NCBI RefSeq assembly: GCF_000023225.1
Contig: NC_013173.1
Span: 3,412,501 to 3,476,500 of the forward strand
Source of the DNA: Desulfomicrobium baculatum DSM 4028
GTDB taxonomy: Bacteria > Desulfobacterota > Desulfovibrionia > Desulfovibrionales > Desulfomicrobiaceae
DNA: 64,000 nt
Direction of reading: 5' to 3'
In this document: positions 26,624-35,356 of the stretch, piece after piece
How the letters are laid out: every line of letters starts with the position of its first letter
Numbering within the stretch: the stretch's first letter is position 1
Program-made: the position numbers and the translations under genes
Notes under the pieces: generated by a model
Told to the model about the DNA's origin: nothing
The model's database searches: none
The model's input: the letters and a program-made list of their open reading frames with translations, nothing else

Positions 26624-27508
26624 ATGACCATGAAAAAACGCGGGCTTGGACGCGGGCTTGATGTACTCATCAAAAGCCGCAATGTCGAACCCGAACACGA
26701 AGCAGAAATAGTGGCGCTGGACATAAATGCCCTTGAGCCCAACATCCATCAGCCGCGCCACCACTTCGACCAGGCAGCGCTGGAAGAACTCGCAGCCTCC
26801 ATCAAGTCCCAGGGCCTGATCCAGCCGGTGCTGGTCAGACCGCTGCCGACTCCGGGTCGATTCGAGCTCGTGGCCGGAGAAAGACGTTGGCGGGCCTGCC
26901 GAATGGCCGGGCTTGAGACCATCGACTGTATTGTCCGCCGCATGGACGACTCCGAAAGCATGGCCATCGCGCTGATCGAAAATCTGCAGCGCGAAGACCT
27001 CAATCCCATTGAAGAAGCGCGAGCCCTGGGCCAGATCAAGGAGCATTTCAAGATCACCCAGGAAGAACTGGCCGACAAAATCGGCAAAAGCAGGCCTGCG
27101 GTGACCAACAGCCTGCGACTCCTGAAGCTGCCGGAAAAAGTACAGCTCATGCTGGAGGCCAATACCCTTTCGGCCGGCCACGCCAGGGCGCTGCTGGGCC
27201 TTGATGATCCCGAGGGCATCGCCATGCTGGCCGAACAGATCGTGCACAAGAATCTGAACGTGCGCGACACCGAAGAGCTGGTCAAAAAAATCAAACAGAA
27301 AAAGATGGAACCCGAGGAAAAACCGCGACCTGGCAAACCCGTGGTCGAGGACATCGCCGGCGTGATCAAGTCCCTGGCCGGGACATTCACCGTCAAGCAC
27401 TCAGGAACACCGAAAAAAGGAAAAATCGTGTTCAGTTATGCAACCAGCGAGGAGAGGGAAAAAATAGCGTCCTTTCTTGAACGCATGGCAAAGGAGCAGG
27501 AAATATGA
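26624..27508 (+). CDS. parB: Chromosome partitioning protein ParB (Spo0J), CTPase family
   Basis: A 294-residue protein with the N-terminal ParB/Srx nuclease-like CTPase fold: VLVRPLPTPGRFELVAGERRWRAC (GERRxRA is the CTP-binding motif) and ENLQREDLNPIEEA. The central helix-turn-helix ITQEELADKIGKSRPAVTNSLRLL reads parS. A C-terminal dimerisation domain follows. It loads at parS, spreads as a clamp and recruits SMC/ParA. Its stop overlaps the rfaE1 start by 4 nt (ATGA). Two start Mets (26624, 26630) are possible. Confidence 0.97.
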   Translation: MTMKKRGLGRGLDVLIKSRNVEPEHEAEIVALDINALEPNIHQPRHHFDQAALEELAASIKSQGLIQPVLVRPLPTPGRFELVAGERRWRACRMAGLETIDCIVRRMDDSESMAIALIENLQREDLNPIEEARALGQIKEHFKITQEELADKIGKSRPAVTNSLRLLKLPEKVQLMLEANTLSAGHARALLGLDDPEGIAMLAEQIVHKNLNVRDTEELVKKIKQKKMEPEEKPRPGKPVVEDIAGVIKSLAGTFTVKHSGTPKKGKIVFSYATSEEREKIASFLERMAKEQEI

Positions 27509-28515
27509 ATCTGGCGTTCAATGCCTCGCGCATGATCGGCTCCAAGGTGCTTATCATCGGAGACATCATGCTCGACCAGTACCAAAAAGGGCTGGTTGAA
27601 AGAATCTCTCCCGAAGCGCCCGTGCCCGTCGTCAAGATCACCGAGCAGGTCTTCAAGATCGGCGGCGCCGGCAATGTGGCCCAAAACGTGGCCACGCTGG
27701 GCGGATGCCCGACCCTTGTGAGCATGTGCGGAAAAGACCTTTACGGAGAAAATTTGCAGGAAATCTGCAGCTCCCTCGGCATCGAAAGCCACCTCATCCG
27801 TTCCGTTTCACGGGAAACGACCCTGAAGACACGGATCATGGCCCAGCACCAGCAGATGCTGCGCGTGGACAGGGAAACGGACCGCCCCCTTGATGCAAAA
27901 GAATTTTCGACCCTTCTGGAGACGGTGGAGAGCAGGCTCGACAGCTTTGAGATCATCATCCTCTCTGACTACGGCAAAGGGGTTATTTCGGAAGAATTTT
28001 TACGTTGGATGAAAGAGAAGAAAAGACCGGATCAAAAAATTATCCTGGATCCCAAAACATGCAATTTTCCTCATTACGACGAATTGTATTGCATGACGCC
28101 AAACAAGAAAGAAGCCGCAGAAGGCGCTGAAATGGCGATCACAAACCGCGAAGACATCCTCAAAGCGGGTAAGAAGATCATGCAGGAGCGCAACCTGCAA
28201 AGCCTGGTCATCACCCTGGGGGCTGAAGGTATGGCGGTATTCCTGCCCGGACAGGGGGTCTTCCACCTGCCGACCACAGCCAAGAAGGTCTTCGACGTGA
28301 CCGGAGCCGGTGATACCGTCATCGCGGTCATCGCGCTTGGACTCAGCTCCGGGCTCGACCTGCTCAGCTCCTGCATACTGGCCAATTGCGCAGCCGGGCT
28401 TGTGGTCGGCCAGGTCGGTGCCGTCGGAATCACCCAGGAGGTGCTCACCGAGACATTGAGTTCCTGGCCTTCGGCGCAGCAGGAAAAATGGTTCCCGCTC
28501 CCGGCGCTAGGGTAA
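27505..28515 (+). CDS. rfaE1: D-glycero-beta-D-manno-heptose-7-phosphate kinase (RfaE1/HldE N-terminal domain)
   Basis: A 336-residue PfkB-family kinase with the N-terminal GDIMLDQYQKGLVERISPEAPVPV signature, GGAGNVAQNVATLG, and the C-terminal catalytic VTGAGDTVIAV (Asp of GAGD). It phosphorylates heptose 7-phosphate at C1 for ADP-heptose synthesis. The adenylyltransferase half is a separate gene (20487-20972). A parS-like site at 27805-27818 is embedded in a VSRET-coding stretch, in a different reading frame from the coaBC copy. The operon-like overlap with parB is notable. Confidence 0.94.
   Translation: MNLAFNASRMIGSKVLIIGDIMLDQYQKGLVERISPEAPVPVVKITEQVFKIGGAGNVAQNVATLGGCPTLVSMCGKDLYGENLQEICSSLGIESHLIRSVSRETTLKTRIMAQHQQMLRVDRETDRPLDAKEFSTLLETVESRLDSFEIIILSDYGKGVISEEFLRWMKEKKRPDQKIILDPKTCNFPHYDELYCMTPNKKEAAEGAEMAITNREDILKAGKKIMQERNLQSLVITLGAEGMAVFLPGQGVFHLPTTAKKVFDVTGAGDTVIAVIALGLSSGLDLLSSCILANCAAGLVVGQVGAVGITQEVLTETLSSWPSAQQEKWFPLPALG
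27805..27818. promoter_or_regulatory. parS-like site 3 (inside rfaE1)
   Basis: GTTTCACGGGAAAC, with one extra palindromic base on each side (C...G). Same 14-mer as at 22405 and 23784, here read as codons for VSRET. Confidence 0.75.
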
Positions 28516-28526
28516 ACGAGCCCTAG
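28507..28526. terminator. Short hairpin spanning the convergent rfaE1 and HsdR-N stop codons
   Basis: CTAGGG (28507-28512) and CCCTAG (28521-28526) flank an 8-nt loop. The stop of each convergent gene lies within it. No U-tract is seen, so it may be only a weak transcription barrier. Confidence 0.35.
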
Positions 28527-29071
28527 ATGCCGCATTCTCCGCCACAACAAGGCCCGCCAAGGCCGTCATAGGCCGCAAGAATCCTGCGCTCCTTGTCCAG
28601 CCGATCCTCACCAGGCTTTGGGCAAGGATGCTCCAGGGCAAGGGCAGGCAAATCACCCCACCGCGGCACCGCATTGAAACCGGTGCCGATCACCTCTGCA
28701 GTTCTGGTCTCCACCAGCTGCAAGTCCATGGAATCCGTGACGATGACCAGCGGAAAGGGAGACGGCAGGTGAATTCGTGCCGCGGCCACGCTCTCGCGCA
28801 CAAATGTTCCAACCTCTCCAGGGCAAAAAACAAGCGCCAAAAGAGGGTCTCCCTCCGGTGAAAAGACTGCCAGATCGAGCGCAACCGAGTGCGGCTCGCC
28901 GCTGATTGCGTAATCCAGGGGATATTTTGAGCGGATGTTCTCCCGCGGATACTTCCTGTCTTCCACCAGCAGTTTGGCCAACGCCTGCCGCAGATCCTCG
29001 TACGTGGTATCCATGATCTCCAGGCCGGTAAGATAATCCGTAATGACACGGTTCAAGCTGACTTCATGCAT
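28523..29071 (-). CDS. Orphan type I restriction HsdR N-terminal-like (nuclease-fold) protein
   Basis: A 182-residue protein resembling the HSDR_N_2 family: LLVEDRKYPRENIRSKYPLDYAISG followed by ALDLAVFSPEGDPLLALVFCPGEVG, the order of a PD-(D/E)xK-like core (the expected E-x-K is not obvious: the third element reads ALVFCPGE). No helicase, HsdM or HsdS gene is nearby, so this is not a working type I restriction system. The C-terminus ends in a Cys-rich CCGGECGI. Its role is unknown. Confidence 0.8.
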   Translation of the reverse strand: MHEVSLNRVITDYLTGLEIMDTTYEDLRQALAKLLVEDRKYPRENIRSKYPLDYAISGEPHSVALDLAVFSPEGDPLLALVFCPGEVGTFVRESVAAARIHLPSPFPLVIVTDSMDLQLVETRTAEVIGTGFNAVPRWGDLPALALEHPCPKPGEDRLDKERRILAAYDGLGGPCCGGECGI

Positions 29072-29197
29072 AGCGCCCTCCTGCGAATGTATGCCTATAC
29101 TCTAAGCGCTGAGAAAAAGGGGGCAAGATCCTTTTGAAACGATGCGTTGACCGAAAACATTGCCTGGGATAGCGAAAAAAAGAAAATTAAACGGAAG

Positions 29198-30637
29198 ATG
29201 TCCATGGAAGAACTGTTTTTGATCAAATGCATCGACCAGATTCATGATGGTTTGTGTAATGGCCTGGCGCGGTTCTCGGGGGCAAGCCGGGCCGCGTTGA
29301 TTTACGCCTTGGACAAAGACAGTCCGCTCCGCATTTATGACCCGTGCGATCTTTTGCGCGGGCACGAACCGCGTCTGGAGGAAATCTACCTCAAGCATAA
29401 AAAAAAGACGCAAAACCCTCCTGCCGAAGAAGCAAATGGTCCCGGTGAATACGCACATCCCGAACTGGCAGGCATTATCGCCTGCGGTGGTCATTTCCCA
29501 AGCATATTCTACCAAACCTGGTTCAGCGAGCACCATGTCGACATGTGCTCGACCGGGCCGACACAGCGCTGGCTGGAATACGCATGCAGACTCCTGTCCC
29601 AGGACCTTGGAACAAAAAGTATCACGGACCTGGAGACATCTGGGTATGTGCTGCAGAACTTTGCAACCCATGCCGTGCGCGACCACATTGTCGACATGCG
29701 AAACTTGAGCCTGGGTCCGGACACACGGCTGCGCATCTACCCTATACTGGACGCGATTCTCAATATTTCAAAGACCCAGGAAGAAGGCAAATGGGCCTTT
29801 GGAGACCTCATTTTCGTGGAGCCGTCACAGGTGCACAGAATCCACTACCTGGCCACTTTCGGGGATTTTGAAAGACCGGCCTTGAAAGATTTCAAGCACA
29901 CGCGAAAGCTCCTGCAGGCGGTCGAAGGCAACAAACACAAGCTGGTCAGCAATGGGCAAAAGATCATCGGCATCGGCACGGGGAGAATGCCGGACTTTTC
30001 TGTGACTGCGGAATTTCGCGGCAATCATGGTTTCATCAGGGTTCAGGACGAAACAATCTGCAGCTTTGCCGACGGCGGATTCCATTCCTCCACCAGGCAA
30101 GCCAACCTTGTACAGCTGGAAGAAGTGCTGCTCGAACTCAATCTTGATTCAAGCAAGCTCTACACCATCATGAAGGTCGCCAGCACCCTGGTCCGCAGCG
30201 CCCAAGAGCGGAAACACGGCTGCGCTCTGGTGCTCGATTTCGGGAGCCCTCTGGCCAACATCTCGGGACAGCATCTGGAAACGCCGCTGGATCTGAAGCG
30301 CCACATGGACCTTGATCTGGCCACGTCGCTGGCGAAAGTGGACGGCGCGCTGCACATCGACATGATGTACCTCAAGCTGCACGCATTCGCCTCCCTGCTC
30401 GATGGCCGCGCGGTGGCCGGAGAAAACCGCGCCCGGGGAGCCAGGTACAACTCCGCCCTCAGATTCACGGCCGAGCACGATCAGGTCATCCTTGTCGTGG
30501 TCAGCTCGGACCGCCCCATTTCCATCATCCAACACGGCGCCGAGATCAAGGCCAGGTGCGATTGGGAGCCCAAGTACCAATGCCTCTCGGAACCCATGAC
30601 CCTGGAAGACTGGATTCAGCAACCCAATCATTCGTAA
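29198..30637 (+). CDS. DisA_N/DAC-domain protein (diadenylate cyclase-like) with altered active-site motif
   Basis: A 479-residue protein. The N-terminal ~330 residues are unrecognised. The C-terminal part carries a diadenylate-cyclase-like domain: KVDGALHIDMMYLKLHAFAS (DGA at about 382-384) followed by GENRARGARYNSALRFTAEH, and then ILVVVSSDRPISIIQ. In known cyclases the second motif is GTRHRAA; here it is GARYNSA, so His and the second Arg of RHR are replaced. It may be a cyclic di-AMP synthase with a changed site, or a nucleotide-binding relative without activity. Start 29198 or ATG 29204, which is better spaced from GGAAG; the TTG at 29147 lacks a ribosome site. Confidence 0.75.
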   Translation: MSMEELFLIKCIDQIHDGLCNGLARFSGASRAALIYALDKDSPLRIYDPCDLLRGHEPRLEEIYLKHKKKTQNPPAEEANGPGEYAHPELAGIIACGGHFPSIFYQTWFSEHHVDMCSTGPTQRWLEYACRLLSQDLGTKSITDLETSGYVLQNFATHAVRDHIVDMRNLSLGPDTRLRIYPILDAILNISKTQEEGKWAFGDLIFVEPSQVHRIHYLATFGDFERPALKDFKHTRKLLQAVEGNKHKLVSNGQKIIGIGTGRMPDFSVTAEFRGNHGFIRVQDETICSFADGGFHSSTRQANLVQLEEVLLELNLDSSKLYTIMKVASTLVRSAQERKHGCALVLDFGSPLANISGQHLETPLDLKRHMDLDLATSLAKVDGALHIDMMYLKLHAFASLLDGRAVAGENRARGARYNSALRFTAEHDQVILVVVSSDRPISIIQHGAEIKARCDWEPKYQCLSEPMTLEDWIQQPNHS

Positions 30638-30641
30638 CGGT

Positions 30642-33143
30642 TCAGACGTACAGGCTGCTGATGAGAAGCCTGAGGGTCCGCGCGAGGGATTCGCATTCCG
30701 AATCGGGGATCTTTTCTCCGCCTTCTCGGATATGCAGAATATCCATGGCCTTGTCTTTTTGTGTCGCGATCTTGGCAAAGACCAGGTCAACCCCCAGCCG
30801 GTAGAGACAAAGCGAAACCGTCGCCAGAAGGCCGGGTACGTCGGGAGCCTGAATGGAAAGCACGGTGTGAAAATCCGAGACGCCGTTGTCCAGCGCTACT
30901 CGCACCAGGTCGCGGTCCAGCGCATAAACCTTCTTCAGCCTGGAGGTTATGCGCACAGGAAGCTGATCCAGCTTCGTCTCGTCGGCAAAAAGCTGCGCCA
31001 GGCTGGAAGCAAAGGCCTCGACCGTCTGCTCGGCATAAAGCATGTCCAAGGGTTCCGTGACCCAAAACACATCCACGACCGTCTTGTCATCCCAGACGCA
31101 CAGCTCCGCCCCAAGCACGGACATGCCATGCTTGGCCAAAGCCGAACAGACACGGGCGAAAAGGCCCGGCCTGTCGGTGGAAACCAGCGTCACGCGCAAC
31201 GATCTCGATTGGGGCCGGTGCTCCCAGGAAAGTCGAAAAGGAGCGGTATCCGGGCATCCTCGGAAGAGGTGCACCTGCTGGATATGATCGATGATGCGTC
31301 CCGGCGCGGTTTGCATCAGATACCTGGCCGGCATGACGGCGAGAAATCCCTCGAAGTCCCGGATTGAAAAATGCTGCGGACGGTTGGAGCGCAATGAATC
31401 GCGTAGCGTGCTCAATCTGTGCACCAGGGTTTCATCGGACATGATTCCATGTTCAAGGACCTTGCGCGTCTTGAAATAGGTTTCCCGCAGTAAATTCTCG
31501 ATCCAGGGATTCCAGGCCTTGGGACCGGTGGCCATGGAATCGGCCCAGGTCAGCAGGGTCAATCGGTCTAAGCGGCGCAAAGATCCAAGGGTCTGCGCAA
31601 GCTCCATGATGACGGACTCCTCTCCCAGATCGTGACGCGTGGCCGTGTGCACAAGAAGTAGATGATGTTCGACCAAAAAAGCGCATTCATGAACAAAATT
31701 GTCGTCATAGCCCAATCGGCCCAGAATCTGGCGCGAGAGCTGCGCGCCCTTGGCCGCATGATCACCGTTACCCTTGCCGATGTCATGCAGCAGCGCGGCC
31801 CAGCGCAGACAGGGGTCGCTTGATTGGGGAAAAAGAAAATCACCCAGAAATTCATGGCCCAAATCAAAGGACGCCAGATTCCGCACCGTCTCCACCAGAT
31901 GCGGTCCGGCAGGCAGTTTGTGATAGGCGTCGAACTGAACCAGATGCTCAATGGCGGCAAACTCGGGCACGAAAAGGTTCAAAAAACCGATTTCAAGCAT
32001 CTGATCAAGGGCGTGCGCAGCATAAGCACTGCACAAAATCTCTTCGAAACGGGAAACTATCGGCACCTGCCAGTTCGGAGCCATGGATAGCGCGGGAAAG
32101 CGATCCTGAATGATACGGCGGGTGTGCCAGCCAATGGGAATTGCAGTTTGCGCGCTATGCCGAAAAAGTTCAATAATGTTGGCAGGATTTGCAACCAGAA
32201 TGGAAAAGTCGAGGCCCGTCTCGACATTGGACGCTCCAGAGACGCGCGTTCCAGCCAAACCCCGAACCTTGTCCAGACAGAGGCGGCAAAGAAGCTTTAT
32301 CTCGGCCATGGTCTTATGCAGTTCCGAGAGAAACCTTTCCACCGAGTCTCGGTCATTGGCAGGGCCGAAACCGATGCTTTGCGCTATCTCCGGCTGTAAT
32401 TCCAGATGCAGGACATCATTCTTGCGCTTGCTGACCCGGTGCAGAGCAACTCGAACAAGAGATAGAAAACCGACGCGTTGCGACAAAGCCTCCCGCTCGG
32501 AAGACGAAAGAAAAGGCGAATCGTCTCCTGCGGCGCGACACAGGATCTCCAGCCACTGCGTGGTTTGGTGGTCGCGCTGCCCGCCCCTGCCCTCTTTGAG
32601 ATTTGGTGACAAAAGATGCGTGGTGTCGCCGAACTGCCTGTGCCGCGATTCATGACGGCCTGCGAGCCAGCCTACAAGCTCGGCGTGCAAAGGGATGACA
32701 AGGTTCTGCGTGACGGTACGCTGAAAATCGGAAAACAGATCCGCCGAACCGTAGAGAAGCCGCGCATCAAGAAGCGAACAGAGGACTTCAAAATCGGCCG
32801 CTGCCAGGGTGATGGTCTCGCTGACACTTCGGATGCCGTGCCCGACATCAAAACCGCTGTCCCACAATGGAAGGAACAGGGCCTCGGCCAGAAACTGGGG
32901 ATCGGGCGCGTCCGCTTCAGGCAGACACACCAAGAGATCAATGTCGGAAAATGGAAAAAGCTCGCCGCGCCCATAGCCGCCAAGGGCCAGCACCAGCGTA
33001 CTCCCGGCGGGAGCAAGACGGCCTTCGCAGGCCTCGCGGACCCAGTCGTCCATGCGTGCGGAAAACCAGGCAGGAGAATGGCCCGGGTCCGCGTCCGAAT
33101 TGCGGTAAAGATCCCGGGCCAGGCGTAAGGTTTCGATACTCAT
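30642..33143 (-). CDS. glnD: [Protein-PII] uridylyltransferase / uridylyl-removing enzyme
   Basis: An 833-residue protein with the nucleotidyltransferase motif GGYGRGELFPFSDIDLL (from about residue 55), a central HD phosphohydrolase (LLHDIGKGNGDHAAKGAQLS) and two C-terminal ACT domains (LRVTLVSTDRPGLFARVCSAL and VLSIQAPDVPGLLATVSLCL). It adds UMP to Tyr51 of PII when glutamine is low and removes it when glutamine is high. It lies just downstream of glnB. The ATG at 33143 is 3 nt after a terminator U-tract and has no Shine-Dalgarno; the open frame continues to 33320 but overlaps glnB. Confidence 0.96.
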   Translation of the reverse strand: MSIETLRLARDLYRNSDADPGHSPAWFSARMDDWVREACEGRLAPAGSTLVLALGGYGRGELFPFSDIDLLVCLPEADAPDPQFLAEALFLPLWDSGFDVGHGIRSVSETITLAAADFEVLCSLLDARLLYGSADLFSDFQRTVTQNLVIPLHAELVGWLAGRHESRHRQFGDTTHLLSPNLKEGRGGQRDHQTTQWLEILCRAAGDDSPFLSSSEREALSQRVGFLSLVRVALHRVSKRKNDVLHLELQPEIAQSIGFGPANDRDSVERFLSELHKTMAEIKLLCRLCLDKVRGLAGTRVSGASNVETGLDFSILVANPANIIELFRHSAQTAIPIGWHTRRIIQDRFPALSMAPNWQVPIVSRFEEILCSAYAAHALDQMLEIGFLNLFVPEFAAIEHLVQFDAYHKLPAGPHLVETVRNLASFDLGHEFLGDFLFPQSSDPCLRWAALLHDIGKGNGDHAAKGAQLSRQILGRLGYDDNFVHECAFLVEHHLLLVHTATRHDLGEESVIMELAQTLGSLRRLDRLTLLTWADSMATGPKAWNPWIENLLRETYFKTRKVLEHGIMSDETLVHRLSTLRDSLRSNRPQHFSIRDFEGFLAVMPARYLMQTAPGRIIDHIQQVHLFRGCPDTAPFRLSWEHRPQSRSLRVTLVSTDRPGLFARVCSALAKHGMSVLGAELCVWDDKTVVDVFWVTEPLDMLYAEQTVEAFASSLAQLFADETKLDQLPVRITSRLKKVYALDRDLVRVALDNGVSDFHTVLSIQAPDVPGLLATVSLCLYRLGVDLVFAKIATQKDKAMDILHIREGGEKIPDSECESLARTLRLLISSLYV

Positions 33144-33146
33144 GGC

Positions 33147-33170
33147 AAAAAAGGGCAGCCGAGGCTGCCC
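33147..33170 (-). terminator. Intrinsic terminator between glnB and glnD
   Basis: On the minus strand GGGCAGC-CTCG-GCTGCCC forms a 7-bp stem, followed by six U residues. It follows the glnB stop, and the glnD ATG comes 3 nt after the U-tract. glnD transcription from the amtB-glnB promoter would need read-through. Confidence 0.85.
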
Positions 33171-33174
33171 GATT

Positions 33175-33513
33175 CTAAAGGGCCGATCCGCCGGACTCGC
33201 CGGTGCGGATGCGGATGGCGTTGTCGATGGTGGAAACAAAAATCTTGCCGTCGCCGATCTTGCCGGTCTTGGCGGCCTGTTGGATGACCTCCAGGGTTTG
33301 ATCAAGCAGGTCGTCATCAATTACAATCTCGATCTTAACCTTGGAAACAAAATCAACCTGATATTCTGCCCCGCGATAGACTTCCTTGTGGCCACGCTGG
33401 CGACCAAAACCCCGCACATCAGTGACCGTCATGCCCTGTATGCCCATGCTCGTCAGGGCTTCCTTGATTTCGTCCAGCTTGTAGGGCCGGGTGATGATTT
33501 CTACGCGTTTCAT
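33175..33513 (-). CDS. glnB: Nitrogen regulatory protein PII with Tyr51
   Basis: A 112-residue PII protein. The T-loop reads EVYRGAEYQVDF with Tyr51, the uridylylation site, at exactly position 51. C-terminal signature GDGKIFVSTIDNAIRIRTGE is present. It senses ATP/ADP and 2-oxoglutarate and would bind the ammonium channel AmtB encoded 24 bp upstream to block it when nitrogen is plentiful; GlnD downstream should modify it. Confidence 0.97.
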   Translation of the reverse strand: MKRVEIITRPYKLDEIKEALTSMGIQGMTVTDVRGFGRQRGHKEVYRGAEYQVDFVSKVKIEIVIDDDLLDQTLEVIQQAAKTGKIGDGKIFVSTIDNAIRIRTGESGGSAL

Positions 33514-33537
33514 GATTCCTCCGGAATGGTTGGCAAA

Positions 33538-34755
33538 TTAAGCCTGGTAAGCGGATTCGCTATGGATAGCCACGTCAAGCCCAGCCTCTTCCTCTTCTTC
33601 GGTGACACGAATGGGCACGATGGCATTAACAATCTTGAGCAAAACATAGGTGACCACAAAAGAAAAGGCGCAGGTGGCCACGACGGATACGAACTGGATC
33701 CAGAGCTGGCCGGGATTGCCGTGAAAAAGACCGTTGAAACCGGCGGGGTTGATGGCCTGACTGGCAAAAAGACCGGTGGCCAGGGCGCCCCAGATGCCGC
33801 CCACGCCGTGAATGCCGACCACATCAAGGCTGTCGTCGTAACCAAAGCGGGCTTTGAGGCTCACGCCGAAATAGCACAGCACTCCGGCGCCAAGGCCAAT
33901 GATCACGGAAGCCATGATGCCGACAAAACCAGCCGCCGGGGTGATGGCAACAAGACCGGCCACCGCGCCGGAAGCCGCGCCCAGGGTCGTGGGCTTGCCG
34001 TGGAACTTCCATTCCGCAAAAACCCAGGCAAGCATGGCCGTTGCGGCCGCGACATGCGTGGTGACAAAGGCGTTGCCTGCCAGCCCGTTCGCGGCCAGTG
34101 CGCTGCCGGCGTTGAAACCGAACCAGCCGAACCACAAGAGCGCCGTGCCGATCATGGTCATGGGCAGGTTATGCGGCAAAAAGGAGCGCTTGCCGTAGCC
34201 CTTGCGCTTGCCGATGACCAGCGCCGCTGCCAGGGCCGCGCTGGCCGAGCTCATATGTACCACCGCTCCGCCGGCAAAATCCATGGCGCCCATCTGGGCC
34301 ATCCAGCCTCCGCCCCAGACCCAGTGACACAACGGGGCATAGACGAAAGTGCACCACAGGATGATGAAAATGATAAACGCGGAAAACCGCATGCGCTCGG
34401 CAAAGGCGCCGGTGATCAGCGCCGGGGTGATGATGGCGAACATGCACTGAAAGATCATGAAGACCATGTGCGGCAGGTTGGTGGCTATGGACTCGTGCGG
34501 CTCCATGCCCACTCCGGCCATGCCGATAAAATCAAAGCCGCCGATGAGCCCGTTCATATCAGTTCCAAACGACAGGGAATATCCCCAGAAAATCCAGACC
34601 AGGGTGATGACGCCAAGGGATGCAAAACTTTGCATTATGGTTCCCAGGGCGTTTTTGGAACGGGTCATGCCCGCGTAAAAGAGAGCCAGCCCGGGAGTCA
34701 TGAACATGACCAGGGCAGCACAAACAATGATAAAAGCGGTATCTGTCGGATTCAC
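33538..34755 (-). CDS. amtB: Ammonium transporter (Amt family), first copy
   Basis: A 405-residue protein with about eleven hydrophobic helices and Amt landmarks: ALFYAGMTRSKNALGTIMQSF, HWVWGGGWMAQMGAMDFAGGAVVHM (conserved His of the twin-His pore) and VVGIHGVGGIWGALATGLF (second pore His). It lacks a cleaved signal peptide. It conducts ammonium into the cell. It forms an operon with glnB, under a strong sigma-54 type promoter at 34784-34799. Confidence 0.97.
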   Translation of the reverse strand: MNPTDTAFIIVCAALVMFMTPGLALFYAGMTRSKNALGTIMQSFASLGVITLVWIFWGYSLSFGTDMNGLIGGFDFIGMAGVGMEPHESIATNLPHMVFMIFQCMFAIITPALITGAFAERMRFSAFIIFIILWCTFVYAPLCHWVWGGGWMAQMGAMDFAGGAVVHMSSASAALAAALVIGKRKGYGKRSFLPHNLPMTMIGTALLWFGWFGFNAGSALAANGLAGNAFVTTHVAAATAMLAWVFAEWKFHGKPTTLGAASGAVAGLVAITPAAGFVGIMASVIIGLGAGVLCYFGVSLKARFGYDDSLDVVGIHGVGGIWGALATGLFASQAINPAGFNGLFHGNPGQLWIQFVSVVATCAFSFVVTYVLLKIVNAIVPIRVTEEEEEAGLDVAIHSESAYQA

Positions 34756-34783
34756 AATGCACCTCCATTTTTGTCGGGTATGA

Positions 34784-34799
34784 GCAAGGACGGTGCCAT
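34784..34799 (-). promoter_or_regulatory. Sigma-54 promoter of amtB-glnB
   Basis: On the minus strand TGGCACCGTCCTTGCT is a near-consensus sigma-54 promoter, with GG and GC exactly 10 nt apart. Expected transcription start lies about 12 nt downstream, giving a short leader with GGAGGT before the amtB ATG. Indicates activation by an NtrC-type regulator under nitrogen limitation. Confidence 0.8.
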
Positions 34800-35238
34800 A
34801 AGAAAAAAATCATTTATATCGGAATGTTGAAATAAAGCCCCCGCACAACAGAAATACTGTAAAATACAATTTCGTACAGAACAAACAACAAATTACCTTT
34901 TTTTGTAAAAACGAGATTCGAAACATGATGTCCTTTTTGTAGAAATAAACATATTTGTCGCCAAAACGACCAGACATACCCAGGCAAGCTCTGACAAAAT
35001 TCAAATCACACACCACCTCCTCTGGCGCAAAGAGAGATTCACCCCAAAAAGCGTCGTTTTCGTTAAAATTCAGCCGCCAAAAAAGGAAAACATAAGCACG
35101 GCAAGAGCGACGCGCTCGCAGAACATCTTCCAAAATTGAAAAAAACTGCAACAAACCGAAATAATTTTATAAAACTCTAAACCACGCACATCAACGACAC
35201 AATCAAAGCCTAAGTCGCACGAAAATTACAGGGTTATA

Positions 35239-35256
35239 CATAAATGTTAATTTATG
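35239..35256. repeat. Inverted repeat in the amt intergenic region
   Basis: CATAAAT, GTTA, ATTTATG: perfect 7-bp arms with 4-bp spacer. Placed about 110 bp upstream of the rightward sigma-54 promoter, a usual distance for an enhancer-binding site. Function is inferred from position only. Confidence 0.4.
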
Positions 35257-35340
35257 ACCAAATTGGACACAAAAAGACAGAGGAAAATTAACAAATAGCG
35301 TAGTAAAAAACAGTATCATTCCGTAAATACCTTTAAAAAC

Positions 35341-35356
35341 AAGTTGTTAACAACTT
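35341..35356. promoter_or_regulatory. 16-bp perfect palindrome abutting the -24 element of the second amt promoter
   Basis: AAGTTGTTAACAACTT is perfectly self-complementary and ends at the base before TGGCAC of the sigma-54 promoter. A dimeric regulator bound here would touch the polymerase site, so repression or anti-activation is likely. Confidence 0.5.

Noticed and set aside
28523-29071. Type I restriction system
   Set aside because: Only an HsdR-N-like domain is present; no helicase, methylase or specificity subunit is adjacent.
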